DNA of 64,000 bases from Sipunculus nudus (taxonomy: Eukaryota; Annelida; Sipuncula; Golfingiida; Sipunculidae): NCBI GenBank assembly GCA_026874595.1, contig CM049317.1, positions 60,978,618-61,042,617 on the forward strand. Direction: 5' to 3'. Made by a program: the position numbers and the translations under genes. This document shows, one piece after another, positions 1-61,645 of this stretch (positions are counted from its first letter, which is position 1; every line of letters starts with the position of its first letter). The notes below the pieces were generated by a model. It was given only the letters and a program-made list of their open reading frames with translations, was not told where the DNA came from and ran no database searches.

Positions 1-2230
1 TCTTATTTTTCCACTTTTGCTTTTTTTAAACGTTTGATTTTTTCTATGGAATTGGACTCGGATTTGGACTGGATTTATAAAAAACTCGGACGTGATGGTG
101 ATGGTCGACTTTAACCTCAAGACTATATAGGTATATGTGGAAACTGTGGACTGGACTCCAATACTACACTCTAAAAACAGTTTGGTAAAAAAATTGCCCA
201 GTTTGATTAGCTGAGATGATATTGGTAGATTTAACAAACACATTGGTTATTTCAGCCAACTCGCTGGTCATGCATTACCAAACCGATTTATTATTTCGAC
301 CAATTTTTATTGGTTGACCTTTAGTTGCATATATTTAACGAATTCAATTGGTTGAGTTAATTTTGGTAGATTTTACCAAGATATCAGTTATTTTTACCAA
401 TTGATTGGTCAATTACTAACCAAACGTGTTTGCTCAGTTTTATCCCAAACACAAAAGTGTTCCTGACTTTAAAGCTTAACTGGCGGCTGAGCGGCAAAAC
501 CTCATGACTTGTATGTGAGCTGTCACATGTTCGATTCCATTTTGTGTTTCCCCCTTGAAACGCGCACCATGGCAGAGAATCCAGGATCTGATGAATGGCT
601 TATAACAAGACTTTGGATCAATCGAGAGAATAAAACAACTTAAACACAAAGTGAATGTAGCAGTGCACACATAAACGTACGCTCTTTACACAGCGCTTTA
701 CTTATAGGCCTACTACCTATATAGTAAGCGCTGTTTGTTTTGACCTCGTTTCCTGAATCGCTACATCGGGGGGGGGGGGGGGGGGGGGGCACTGTAATTT
801 GGTCCAATTAGATGAGACCCTGTGCTGGAAGACAAAACGGTTTACAAGCCAAGCGAGGAATACACGGAGCCTATGTTGTTCATCTCGTTTGAGTGACAGC
901 TCATCGCCCATCGACTTTTCTTTACTAAGAGTCACCATAAATCTGTCATCAAGCGGCGCTTGAAGTGCAGACTTGGCGGTGCCATGATGCCGGTCGAGTG
1001 TTTGATAACTGGCATTTGGTTGGCTGCTAGTCACATCAGCAGTTTTTTTTTCAGCAGACAGACCTACCACCTGGTGTCTAAGTGTATCATAAACGGTCAA
1101 AGCAGGCAGCGGGAAAATCAGTAGCTTCTTTAGAAGCGCAAGAGCGTAACATAAACGTGTCCTCTGCATGGTCTGACCAATTGAAATCTCAATGGTTGAT
1201 TTGACCAGTTTCTTACCTGATTTAACCAATTTGTTTAGGTTGACCTCATTCAAATTACATTGGTTAAATTGGGAATAACCAAACTATTTTGGTTAAAGTT
1301 GACCATTTTATTTAGTTAAGAAAACCTACATAAACCAAAAAATGTTGGTTATTCCAACCAAAATATTGGTTCAACCAATCAATAGTCCGGACGCATTTTG
1401 ACCAGGCAAATTATTTAAATTCAACCAATATTTTGGTCACTTTTACCAATTTGTGTTTGAGTGTCTATACTGGTATACAGATATAGGTATGGAAGACAAA
1501 TAGACCTATCCATGAACATGCGAATGCCCGTCGTACATGCATGGTCTTCTGCTGTGGAGCTACTGTGGTCGAAAAAGCCTATTTTCTTTTTTATCATTTA
1601 GTTCTATGTAAACCATAGCCCAGCCTATATACTGCATGCATATTCTACACATTTTTTAATACAAGGTAATTGTAGGCAGCGCCATTTATTAATGAAAAAA
1701 TAAAGCTTTCCATGCATGGTCTTTAATCACAACAGAGCGACCCATTCTATCTCCACTGAATAATTTCTTTTTATCATAGTCTAATTTCAATCGGGTTACT
1801 GACCATCTTTGAAGACTTGTCTTTCCCAATTTTGCTCAAACTTGGCGTCATGAACACATATAAGAATAATCGTGATTTCCCTTTTGCCAGAATACAGGTT
1901 GCCGGGAAGGAATTTCGTGTTGACAAAGAGATATCATCAGGAATTGCCTCCAAGCTTCCCTGACATTTCAGTCTTTACGTTCCAGCCCTTTCTTAAGTTA
2001 ACAATTTGTGGCCTGTTGTAGACAGAATGCATGCATACAGACAAAAAATATGTCTCAGGGCTACTACTGACCCCTATATTTGCCTATATTTTCCAGCAAT
2101 TATACACACTTATCTCCTATATTTCCGACATTTTCTTCACTGGACAGTTGTGACCAACATAATTGTTATTATTCAATAATAACTATAAAATAAACCTATT
2201 CCTTTTGAAAAACTAGTGGCCCATGGGCCA
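1..2230. other. Upstream intergenic DNA with TTGGTT/AACCAA-rich flanks
   Basis: Two stretches, 190-440 and 1180-1460, are dense in TTGGTT and AACCAA on both strands and flank a less AT-rich core with a 22-base G run (768-789). This looks like a non-autonomous mobile element with repetitive subterminal regions. A 178-codon open frame on the - strand (717-1253) shows no recognised domain. The remainder has no gene that I can support. Confidence 0.45.
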
Positions 2231-2235
2231 TGACG

Positions 2236-3960
2236 CTCAGCTGAATTCAAGGAATGTTGAACAATGAGAAAGATGACTGCCAGAGTGCCAAAAAATTATG
2301 AATTTTATGAAATGTCTGGTTAACGAGAAAACTCCAAGATAGATTGACATGCCAAATTTCAGACCAATATCTTGAACCATTCCTGAGATATGAGCAATTT
2401 TCCCCAAAAGCACATGTACGTATGGACGCCACAGGAAAACGATTGCAGATGTGGCGCCACCAGTCTTGAGTACAAGGTGGAGCAGGCCAAGATCTATGGA
2501 CATGCACAATTTCAGGCCAATATGGCAAGTCAATCCTGTTAAAAGGGCATTTATTTATTCTACAAAAAACGGGTGGCGCCATCTGTCTGGCTTACCAGAA
2601 AACTTTCCAAGATTGATGGACATGCCAAATTTCCAACATATATCTTGAACCACTCCTGAGGTATGAGCAATTTTCACTCAAAGCAGATGTACGGATGGAT
2701 GCCACAGGAAAATGATTGCAGGTGGCAGCACCAGTCTTGGGTACAAGATGGGGGAGTCCAAGATCTATGAATTTGGACAATTTCATGCTAATATGGCAAG
2801 TCACTCCTGAGAAAAGGGCATTTATTTATTCTACAAAACCGGGTGGCGTCACCTGTCTGGTTTACCAGAAAACTTTCCAAGATGGATGGACATGCAAAAT
2901 TTCAGACAAATGTCTTGAACCATTCCTGAGATATGAGCAATTTTCACCAAAAGCAAATATACCGATGAATGCAACGCGAAAATGACTGCAGATTACACCA
3001 CCAGTCTTGTTTACGAGATGTAGGTGTTGAGGATCTATGAACATGCACAATTTCAACCTAATACATTGTAGAACCACTAAGACGAACAGATGGCAAATGC
3101 ACAGTTGGACACTACGCAAAAAGTATTGTAGGTGACGCCACCAGTCGCAATTAGGAGATAGAGAGATCCAAGATCTATAGACATGCAAACTTTGAGCACT
3201 ATACATTGAGCCACTCCTGAGATATTGGCTGTTATCTAAAAAACGCCCAGATTCATATGGCACGGAAAAGATTCCCTGTGGTACCATCAGTCTTTGTGAT
3301 GCACAACAACATAGGTGAAGGAACAACTATGCTAGGTTTCGGAAAGATCAGTCCAAGGGTCTCAGAGGAGTTCTCTTTAAACTAACGAGTTTTTGTATCA
3401 CATTTTTAATTATTCTGTGGGGTACTTAGCGAGGAGGATATGGGTAACAGAGACCGTATTTCAGATTTCCATAGAGACTTTTCATGGACCTTCTTTGATG
3501 TCAAGTTAGAAAAATCAAGGCCCAGCGGTTACGATTTGTGCCCTGTTAACAAATGACAGCTTCTTTGAAGGTATCAAAAATAGGGGAAAAAATCGTAAAA
3601 ATTAGAAAAATACAGGCGGCGCCACCAGTTGCAGGAACTGACGGAACATTACATGATCAATATTCATGCAAAGAATCATGGTGATCAAGGCAGTAGTTAT
3701 TCATATACTGAAGCTTTTGTATCAAATTTTTTATTATTCTGGGGGGTACTTCGGAGACCCATTGCTCGGAGAATGTGGGTTACAGAGACCTAATTTCAGG
3801 TTTCCAAGTAGACTTTTTATGGACCTCCCTGGATGTCAAGTAAGAAGATTCCTGGTCCAGTGGTTAAGATTTGTGCCCTGTTAACGGACGGCCGGACGGC
3901 CAGACGGACGCCGGACAAAGGATGATCGCTATAGCTCAGATGACTTTCAGTCAGCTGAGC
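2236..3960. repeat. Composite tandem-repeat element
   Basis: Seven diverged units of about 120-150 bp (near 2334, 2490, 2609, 2759, 2878, 3030, 3168) begin 'ccaagat...gacatgc...atttc' and alternate in two types, so the real period is about 269 bp. A second pair (3391-3549 and 3716-3886) shares 'tttgtatca', 'ttattctg', 'gatgtcaagt' and 'gatttgtgccctgttaac'. The ends read 'gctcagctga' (about 2235) and 'tcagctgagct' (about 3951), roughly inverted. Class unknown. Confidence 0.75.
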
Positions 3961-6900
3961 TAATTAAAGCTATTTGTAGAACTGTCTATGCTTTAGTGAT
4001 AAAATCATACAAGTGCCTCATCTAAATCAATTTAACATACCTTTAGAGGCTGTTTGATCAAGGATAGGTGGTCCTGCAAATTAACCACGATCATGCAGTG
4101 GAAACGCTTATATTTCCCTTGTATTTTCGGCTGTAAATTTCTAAATACTCCTATACACAGGAGACTAATGGAAGCGGCGCTAAAGTGAACTTTATTATAT
4201 AAAGTTTCTTGAAAGCCAGTTCCCCTGAAGAAAGTATTCCAGCTTCGAACACATGCACTGTGTATACTCGAGCATTAGAACACCGTACATACAATGGTTT
4301 TTTACGATTATTGTGGTCAGCATTGGTTTGGTTGTGGTGTTTAACAGACCGCACCATTTATTGCAGATCCAAAACACCCATCACATTTATGATATGTCGG
4401 GGATAACTCCGCCAGACTGTGAGATATTATATTTCCCTTATAGGTTAATGTGTCTGATGGCAACCTTATGCAAAAATGTCAAAACAGATCATAATGCAGT
4501 TTCGTGGAGAGTTGGGTTAACACTAAACCCCTTAAGGTTTAGGGGTTCTCCGGATCATTGTAACATTTTTATTTGAAAGAATACTTTTTTTTTATCCCAG
4601 CCACGGCAAGACCGTCGCCATTCACTCGTATTAGGGGAATCTTAACAAATAATTTCCGAAAGTGCGTGACGTATACATGCCGGCGCTTTACTTCTAGCGT
4701 GCATAGCTGACCTGTGGTTGAACCATCGAGTTTGTGAATCACATTTCCCTCGGCTTATATTTAATATATATTTCTTTTGCTAAGGTACCAAACACTTAAG
4801 AATGATAAAGATCCTGATAATAATCCGGATCTAGGGATCCAGAATGTTGGTGGGGGCATGCGGTCCCTGAGTGTTTTTTCAGGTGAGAAAAATAATTAAT
4901 GGCCTTATTGCATCTCGTTTCACCATCTCGGTGAGGTATGCCATACGGCTAGCTAACGACTCGATATAGGCCCCATCAGGCCAACGTAAATGCCTGCTGA
5001 GCTTTGTATTCACTGTTACTGCACAATGTGCTTATTGGATGAATGAGATTTTAAAATAGTTTTTCTAAAGGTACTGCATTTCAGTCGGTACATAAACTAT
5101 TTGTTCAAATTTGCACGAAGAGAGTTAAAAAGTTCATCCACAGCAAACGTAGAAAGCGCAGACACGTGTCCTGGTATAATCGCCGGCTTGTGTTGTAAAT
5201 TCTTAACGTAGCCGAGTGCATGAAAAACTTTTAAAGCGATTATAAACCGAAAAAAGGTGTAAACAATTCCCGATCTGCATCATGGAACAAGCTGATAACA
5301 GACGAAATGTAGAGAAATAATGAACAAGCTGTGGTTTTGGCGTTGACTTGAAACTTGAGGATATCGCGTTTGACCCACTCCATTGCTTCAAAGACATTTG
5401 GTGAAATCTAGATAGGACCTCCCAGAATAACTTCTAGTTTTCTTGTAATTGTACTGATAATCCTGATATTCACAAATTATGTGCATATTATTCTTTCCAT
5501 ACACAGTTATTTCATCCTAGACAGTGCAACCGTTAGACCTCGGGCCAGTTCTTAAAAAAAACACATATAGCTCCTCGCCTGGGAAGTAAAAATAAACCTT
5601 ACTATTATCCTGACTAGCGGCATACACTTCTGACGTCCTACCAAATCTGGGTTCAATTCCCTTGCACTAAACAAATTGTGCATGACAAATCTTAAGACAT
5701 GCTTGGAAGGAATGAATTACTCGGTGTTTGGTATGGAAAGGAAAGACCACACGAAAATGAAATACTCCGAGGGGAGATCCGTGACTTTACCCACGGAGTG
5801 TTTCGCTGCGATTGGGCCCATAACAACGGAGCACTGCGAAATAACAAGGCGAATCAGTTGGTAAATCATAGTCGGATTTTTCATAACGGCTAAAACTAAT
5901 TTTATACCTCAGTAAGGGTTAGACATCATTTGCTTAGCGAATTTTTTAATATACCGTGGGGAAAATGCCGTGCAGTGCTCGCTCAACCCGATGAAGGCAA
6001 CTAGCTATGTGGCGCGGCAAAATGAACCGTACAGCTTAGCTTAGTAGAAACAAAACAACAACCAACAGAAGAAGACAATCAACAGGTCAATCTAGAACAC
6101 TGGAACAACCAAACCAAGATGTACAGAGTCCGATATCTGATGAATGGTGGCCCGGTCAGTCGTACCACATAGTGATGGGTATAAGGACGTAGAAGGTGGG
6201 GGTGTTTTGGCCGTAATTAGCCCTTCAGGTCAATCATGGTTTACGCTCAGTCTCTAGTACATGTTGTACATAAACACGACCGCCAGGCCAGCGGAGGATC
6301 GTATAACGCGAGGTCACCCAGACAGCCCATTGATGAACAGAGCTCCGCTGTCCTCAGATACAAGAACGTACATCGAAAACAAACTCTCTTCTGCTTAACC
6401 AACTACTTATTTATACTCCTGAGCTCAACCCTCAGGTTTTTCATATACGTTTACAGTGTCAAGCGGAAACGTAGTTTTAGGTTTATATCTGCCATTTGTA
6501 ATCGCTATGGTATCTTTGCTGACCTGCGAAAAGAAGGAAAGAAGCCACTCGTTGTATAAATAGTTAACATCTTTTTTTTGTTTTAATTTGCTTTCTTTTG
6601 TTTATAAAATATGACGGTTATTTTTTAAAATCACTCTACATAGACATCAGACTAAGTTATAAAATGAAAAAAGAGGAATGTAAAGCGTTTTTGATAATTA
6701 TGATTAAATTACAATTAAATTATACAGTAGTTAAGATTTACGAAAGCTGAATGTACGTTCAATCTTTCTTTTGGCGACGTGCATTGTATTATATCTCTTG
6801 AAAGAGATACAGTTTTTGCTTGGAGAAAAAAGAAGTAAAAAAATGAAATTAAATTGAAAAAAAATACCTCTGGTTTTCGATGTTCATCGAATCACACTTG

Positions 6901-6995
6901 AAATAAGCAGTTCTGAGGAACTTACACAGCAAGGCACAGGTAGCTAATATTTTGGAATAAAACGTAATCTTCCAACATCATACGCCCTAGTTACG
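3961..6995. other. Intergenic DNA, no gene recognised
   Basis: Short open frames only (longest about 107 codons), none with a recognisable motif, signal or splice structure. Confidence 0.6.
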
Positions 6996-7180
6996 GTTGT
7001 CATAGTACCCATGTAGGGACTCACGGGTATTGTTAGGTTGTCATGGTAACCTGAATCCCAATGGAACAGCTGGCACTATAATTCGTAACTGTCACGAAAC
7101 CGTTGCGGTCGCGATGGAAACAAATCGAGGTTGTCATGACAATTTTAAAGGGTGCATATGGAGAAGGTTACCTTGGCAAC
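6996..7180. promoter_or_regulatory. Cluster of RFX X-box-like motifs
   Basis: At least four imperfect palindromes of the form GTTGYCATGGYAAC occur within 185 bp: 6996-7009, 7036-7051 (GGTTGTCATGGTAACC), 7129-7144 and 7166-7180 (GGTTACCTTGGCAAC). A weaker one lies at 7101-7121. They sit 0.7-0.9 kb upstream of the collagen TATA box. The consensus is that of RFX-family factors; the regulatory role is inferred. Confidence 0.5.
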
Positions 7181-7739
7181 AGTGAACCTAACACGAGGGA
7201 AAAATTCATCAAGATATGCCGTAGCAATCAGGTTACTAGATTTAATATATCCTAGTTGTATGCTATTATTAAAACACCATATTTGATCATGAACTTTTAA
7301 TTTTTCTTATAATAACAAGGATTGCTCTAGGAAGCACAGGATAAATTATTGTTTTGTCTGATTAAATATCCAGTGATAACAGAAAGATTCAAGGTATTAC
7401 CGCGAAAAAAAGCCAGACTGACCAAGATAATCACAATAAATTTAAAAGAGGAACATTTTCTAATCGCAGATATGATTTAAATTTTAAATCTGATTTAAAT
7501 TTTAATATGAGTTTGGTTTTTAAAAAGCCGTCAGAGAAAAAGTAATGAATAATCGTATAAGGGTATTTGAAACTGTTATTGATGAGTTAACAGGATTAGA
7601 TATTAAAATTCGTGTAGAGGAATGAATGGATTAACATTTCTTCGGTTAAGTGTCTGTGTCTCAGTGTCTTTGGATGATACAAGAACACATGTCCCAACTT
7701 ATCTAGAACAGAGCAAGACTAGTAAAAAGTCGTAGCCAG

Positions 7740-8076
7740 AAGCGACTTGCGTCTATGGCGCGACACAGGAGCAATGCAGAAGCTCGGAGGGTTGTGGGCT
7801 GGGGTTCAGGGGTGAATGCACTGAATGGCTGAGCGACAGCCCCCGCCAGGCGCTACCCTATAGGGCTGGGGTATATAAGCTGGCCAGTCTACCCCCGCCT
7901 AGCTGACTCGGAGCGCACAGAGTGCGATTGGCGAGCGTGAGGGAAGGAGGCGTTTGTACGGACATGGAACTGTAACTAGCCAGGGAAAGAAGTTGTGTAG
8001 AACTACACTAGTCTTTCCTCGTTCCCTAGTGGCAGCACTGCAGACCTGAACTGTTGGTCATATTAAAGCTGTCAAC
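7740..8076 (+). promoter_or_regulatory. Core promoter and 5' UTR of the collagen gene
   Basis: A TATA box (TATATAAG) lies at 7872-7879 in a locally GC-richer stretch that stands out from the AT-rich surroundings. Transcription would be expected to start about 30 bp downstream, near 7900-7912, giving an unspliced 5' UTR of about 170 nt before the ATG at 8077. No upstream ATG in a strong context was noticed. The initiator sequence itself was not identified. Confidence 0.75.
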
Positions 8077-57426
<49,350 letters not shown>

Positions 57427-57830
57427 ATTACAGCAACATCAGTATTAAGAGCATTACAGCTAGACACTGCCACGTGACTTCCCTTTCTCACACACATTTT
57501 ACGCGATTATTAGGAAAATAACACATTGTGTATCATATATTTATGGACGAGGGCATGACTTTGCATATCTTTTTACTTCTTCTTCCAGCACCAAGTTTTG
57601 GTTTTGAGTTGTCATGTATGAATAACGAACTGTTGCTCTAACGATATGGCGGGACTCGTCTTTCATTTGTTTACTCTGTTTCCGTGGATTGTCACTAGAT
57701 GTCACTAATGTGTTTTCTAATGTTAGCATTATTTAAATGGGCCCTGAACGGGAAGTCACTTCTCCCCTTTCTATTGGTGCTGCCTCACAATTCCCCATTT
57801 GGAATAAAATTATGAAAATATGTACATATG
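57427..57830 (+). other. 3' UTR with polyadenylation signal
   Basis: AATAAA at 57803-57808, about 380 nt after the stop. Further AATAAA motifs (for example 58666-58671) could serve longer transcripts. The exact end cannot be seen. Confidence 0.7.
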
Positions 57831-58970
57831 GCTGCCTTCGCCTCATTCTTAATGACAGGGCTTATTGCCTATATGTGTGTGTGTGTGTATCTGCCTGTGT
57901 GTGAGTGGTAGAAATTGGCTGTACAATCATGATCGTTGATTGAAAGATTAAAAAGACCGATGATCGATTATTTATCGATTGTTTAATGCACCATTTAAAA
58001 TGCCGTGAAATCTAATGTATAGAGTCAAACCTTGTGTTGACCGAGTAATTTAAACCTGACTGTTACAAGGTAACTGCAGGGAAGTTCACACTTGTCGTTG
58101 CACAAGGTTCAGTGGTACACAACAAGTGTCGCCGCGCAAGGTCCAGTTGTAACGCTGTTTGCCAATTTGTGTCCCGTCTTTTTTGTCTCTAACATAATTA
58201 TAATGCTTTATCTGAAAACTATTGATTCTTTGGACGTGCATCCATAATCGATTATACAAAATGTAACAGATTTGATCAGTTATGAAAGAATACGACCAAT
58301 CATCGATAATTGTTTAATCATCACACCATTACTAGTGTGCGTGACTGTTTTCTATAAATGTGCCTGTCTATTTGTATATTAGTTTGTCTGTCCGCCCCTT
58401 GTCTGTATATGTATGATGTGACAACCTGCTTGCTGTGTGTATCTTCCCCAAGAAGCTAAGAAAATAAAAAAAAAATCAGGAAGAAAGACCTGGAAAAAAA
58501 TGGTTTAAAAGTTAGCGATGGAATGACAGGGGACGCCCCCTCTATTTCAACCTACAAGTCTGAGAAATTGGATAATATAATATACGCTAAATAGTTCATA
58601 CCAAAAGGAAGTGCTGTTCTTCCTGCATCGTTTTCAATCCTATAATTCCGCATGAGATAGCTATGAATAAAATCTGCTTTAATACTCGATTCCTGTACCA
58701 GGGTGTTAAGCCCTACTTTTGTAAAGACTGGCTGGGAGAATGAAATTATATCTTAAATTTTATGAAATTAACCTATGACCTATAAAATCTTAATCAATGT
58801 TTTGGTGAAGAGTCATTTTTAATGGGTATTTTTCGGCCTCTTCCTTTAGGGTGGTCTTCGTTTGGTCGTCAGATTTTGTCATTGGCTTTCAATAAAAAAA
58901 GTAGCACAAGGATGGAGAGGCATTCTAGTAGTTGAAAATGTTTACGCTAGTTTTAATACATTTTAAAGTT

Positions 58971-59020
<50 letters not shown>

Positions 59021-61645
59021 ATATAAATATAATTACCTACCATATATATATATATTTATATGTTACGTAACATAATCTGAACAAAATAAGTAACCTAGTT
59101 AAAACATTTGACTCCTTTATTTATTATCTTTCGGTTCAAGTATTCTCCTAGAATCCTGAAACTTCAAAATCACTGCAGTTGTCTTAATTCTCCTCAATGT
59201 ATTGATGTTTTACCCTAAAACGTCTCTCATTGGTCGTGGAGAGTTTATTACTTGAACAGATATGTTGGAGCTATTCACTCTTATACTAGATGCTTTAATC
59301 AGACACATACATTTCTGCCATCCTATAAAGTTTGATCAAGAAGTTGTGAACATCAGCCCATAATGTCATTTTTACGCTTGGCAGCTGAGCTTCATGACCA
59401 ATGGGTCACTTGTTATATATAAACACTCATCATTGGTATCTGTAGATGGTCATTAAAGTAGCAGCAAGGTCAGGACTACTATTATTAGTCTTTTGGGTGG
59501 AGAATACGTTCTCAAAACTAGTATAAGTGTGCTTGAAAACAATGTAGTTGATTCTTTAAAAATAATCGTATAGAGCATGACACGCGGCAAAGAAAACAAA
59601 CACCTTTTTCAGCTCACTTTTGATCTATATGGTGCTTTGTCCGTCCGAGGTCTGTCCGTCTTTTAGCAGCCTTTCTGAGCAATGGATCGGAAGATTCTTA
59701 CACAAAATCTGAATACTGGGTCAAATGCGCAGCATCCAAAGTTGGTAGCGCCACCTGCATTTTGAGAATTTTAGGTGCGTCATTATGTTTGTGCCCCTGC
59801 CTAATCACCTGAGAATGACGTAACAAGTTTTTTTTAGAACTGTCGCAAACACATTGGACTAATTTGTTGCTAATAGGTTTAACTCAGCAATGGCCATGAT
59901 TATCCTCGCAAAATTGTTAACCCAAGTGTACCTTTGGCAAAATGGGCATCAAACCATATTTCGTGGCTCTGTCAACATTTTTGAAGATTTTATTTGCCTT
60001 TTTGTGTGGTTTTGGGCCCATTGAAAAGCCGACTGTTTTGAACATTTTGTGATCATGGTGTAAGAAGGAAAGAAAAAAAAACATGAAGCTACGTGCATTT
60101 TTACCATGTACCCTGTCGTTATGCAAAATGTGAAGAAATTTGGTCCAACAATTTTTCATAACTGTCGCAGACAGTCAATGGAGGAAGTGTCGCTCTCGAT
60201 CAATGAATGTAGAAAGAAACTGACAATTTTTTTCAGCAATGGCTGGGGCTAATTCTAAAAAAAAATGCATAAGTATTAAATCTGGGTAAAAGTAGGCAGG
60301 TTTGTTAGTTTGATGGCGCCATCAACTTTATCTAACGATATTCCGAATTCTTTTTTTCCAACATTTCTATCTGGTACAACCTGTAATATTATTTAGGAAA
60401 ACATGTTGAAACTGAACACACGGTGATCAAAATTTCTCAAAATTTAAAATTATTTGTTTCATTTCACTAAAAATGAGGGGAACAAAAGGTCTTTATCCCC
60501 ATCCCTAAAAAGGCGAGGTGCCTTGATTCAGTGCACAGTTCTGTACATAAGATGGTATTCCGGATGTAAAACAGAAAATATGAATCATTAATCTGGCCGT
60601 TATAAATCATGTTCCGTGATACAAACCTTTCTCTTGTTATGTAATATTTTAATAGTTCAGAGGCTTTTTCATTCATGGCACAGAACCTTATGGTATTACA
60701 GAAAAAATTACACACACGTGACAAAATAAAACAGAAGTATACCGTAAAAACAGCATACCGTAAATAACAATTGAAATAACAGTATTACCGTATATAACAA
60801 TAATCGTTTCTAAGGTTCCGTAGAAAATATCATACCGTAAATAACAATTAAAATAACAGTATTACCGTAAATAACAATAATCGTTTCTGAGGTTCAGTAG
60901 CCCATTTTTCTTTCTCTGTGCAGGAGTGGCAATTGTTATTCTCTTCTCACAACAGGCAATTTATTCCAAGACCTGTGTCACATTGCCAATGGCGTTTTCT
61001 TTACAGGGTTTATTACATCACATCCTTGAAGCATTACGCCCGGTGGGTGACTGTCCCTGCCTCTGAGAAGACCTGTCTGAGAAGAATAATTCATAAGTGT
61101 AAAAATAGCTTTCAACGAAGACAGGCGCCAGTTGAAGACAACTCTCATGTCATACACGCCAGATCACATGCAAATAGCAGCTTGTCTATGAAAACATGGC
61201 ATTCAGCACAGCTGAGTTCGTGATGAGTAATAAGAAAAGTAAAAATAAAGTAAATTTAATATTCACGCTCATCCTTGATACTATCATGAAACCTGGCTAC
61301 AAGTGTTTTGTATGTTATATATTAGTAGAACGGCATTTAGAAGAGCTTATCCTCTGCCAAGGCACATTAATCCTCCTGCATGATCCATTAGTCTATAATC
61401 AGCCAAAGACAGAATATTAATGGTATTCACAGGTCCTTGTCATACTCCTCCATAAATTTCAAATCGGTTCAGTGAGTGTTCCGTATTCCTTTCAACAGAC
61501 CAACAGAAATAGCAAGGATTAGAATATAATCTCCTTAACAGAGGTATTTAGTTGTAGCAGGTAAACGATTAACAATCTCGAAAGACTCAAAAGGTGTGAT
61601 AGTTATTGTTTATCCAATACAAGCTCTAAGAGCCATACCTAGTGA
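57831..61645. other. Downstream intergenic DNA
   Basis: AT-rich, no gene recognised. Contains an (AT)n run at 58974-59017 and two ~77-bp direct copies built on 'ataccgtaaataacaat' at about 60751-60900. Confidence 0.65.
60751..60900. repeat. Two ~77-bp direct repeats
   Basis: 'cataccgtaaataacaatt' through 'aataatcgtttct(a/g)aggtt' occurs twice, at about 60752-60822 and 60829-60898, with few differences. Confidence 0.85.

Noticed and set aside
717-1253. 178-codon open frame on the - strand
   Set aside because: No recognisable domain, runs through a 22-base homopolymer, and sits within a repeat-like element.
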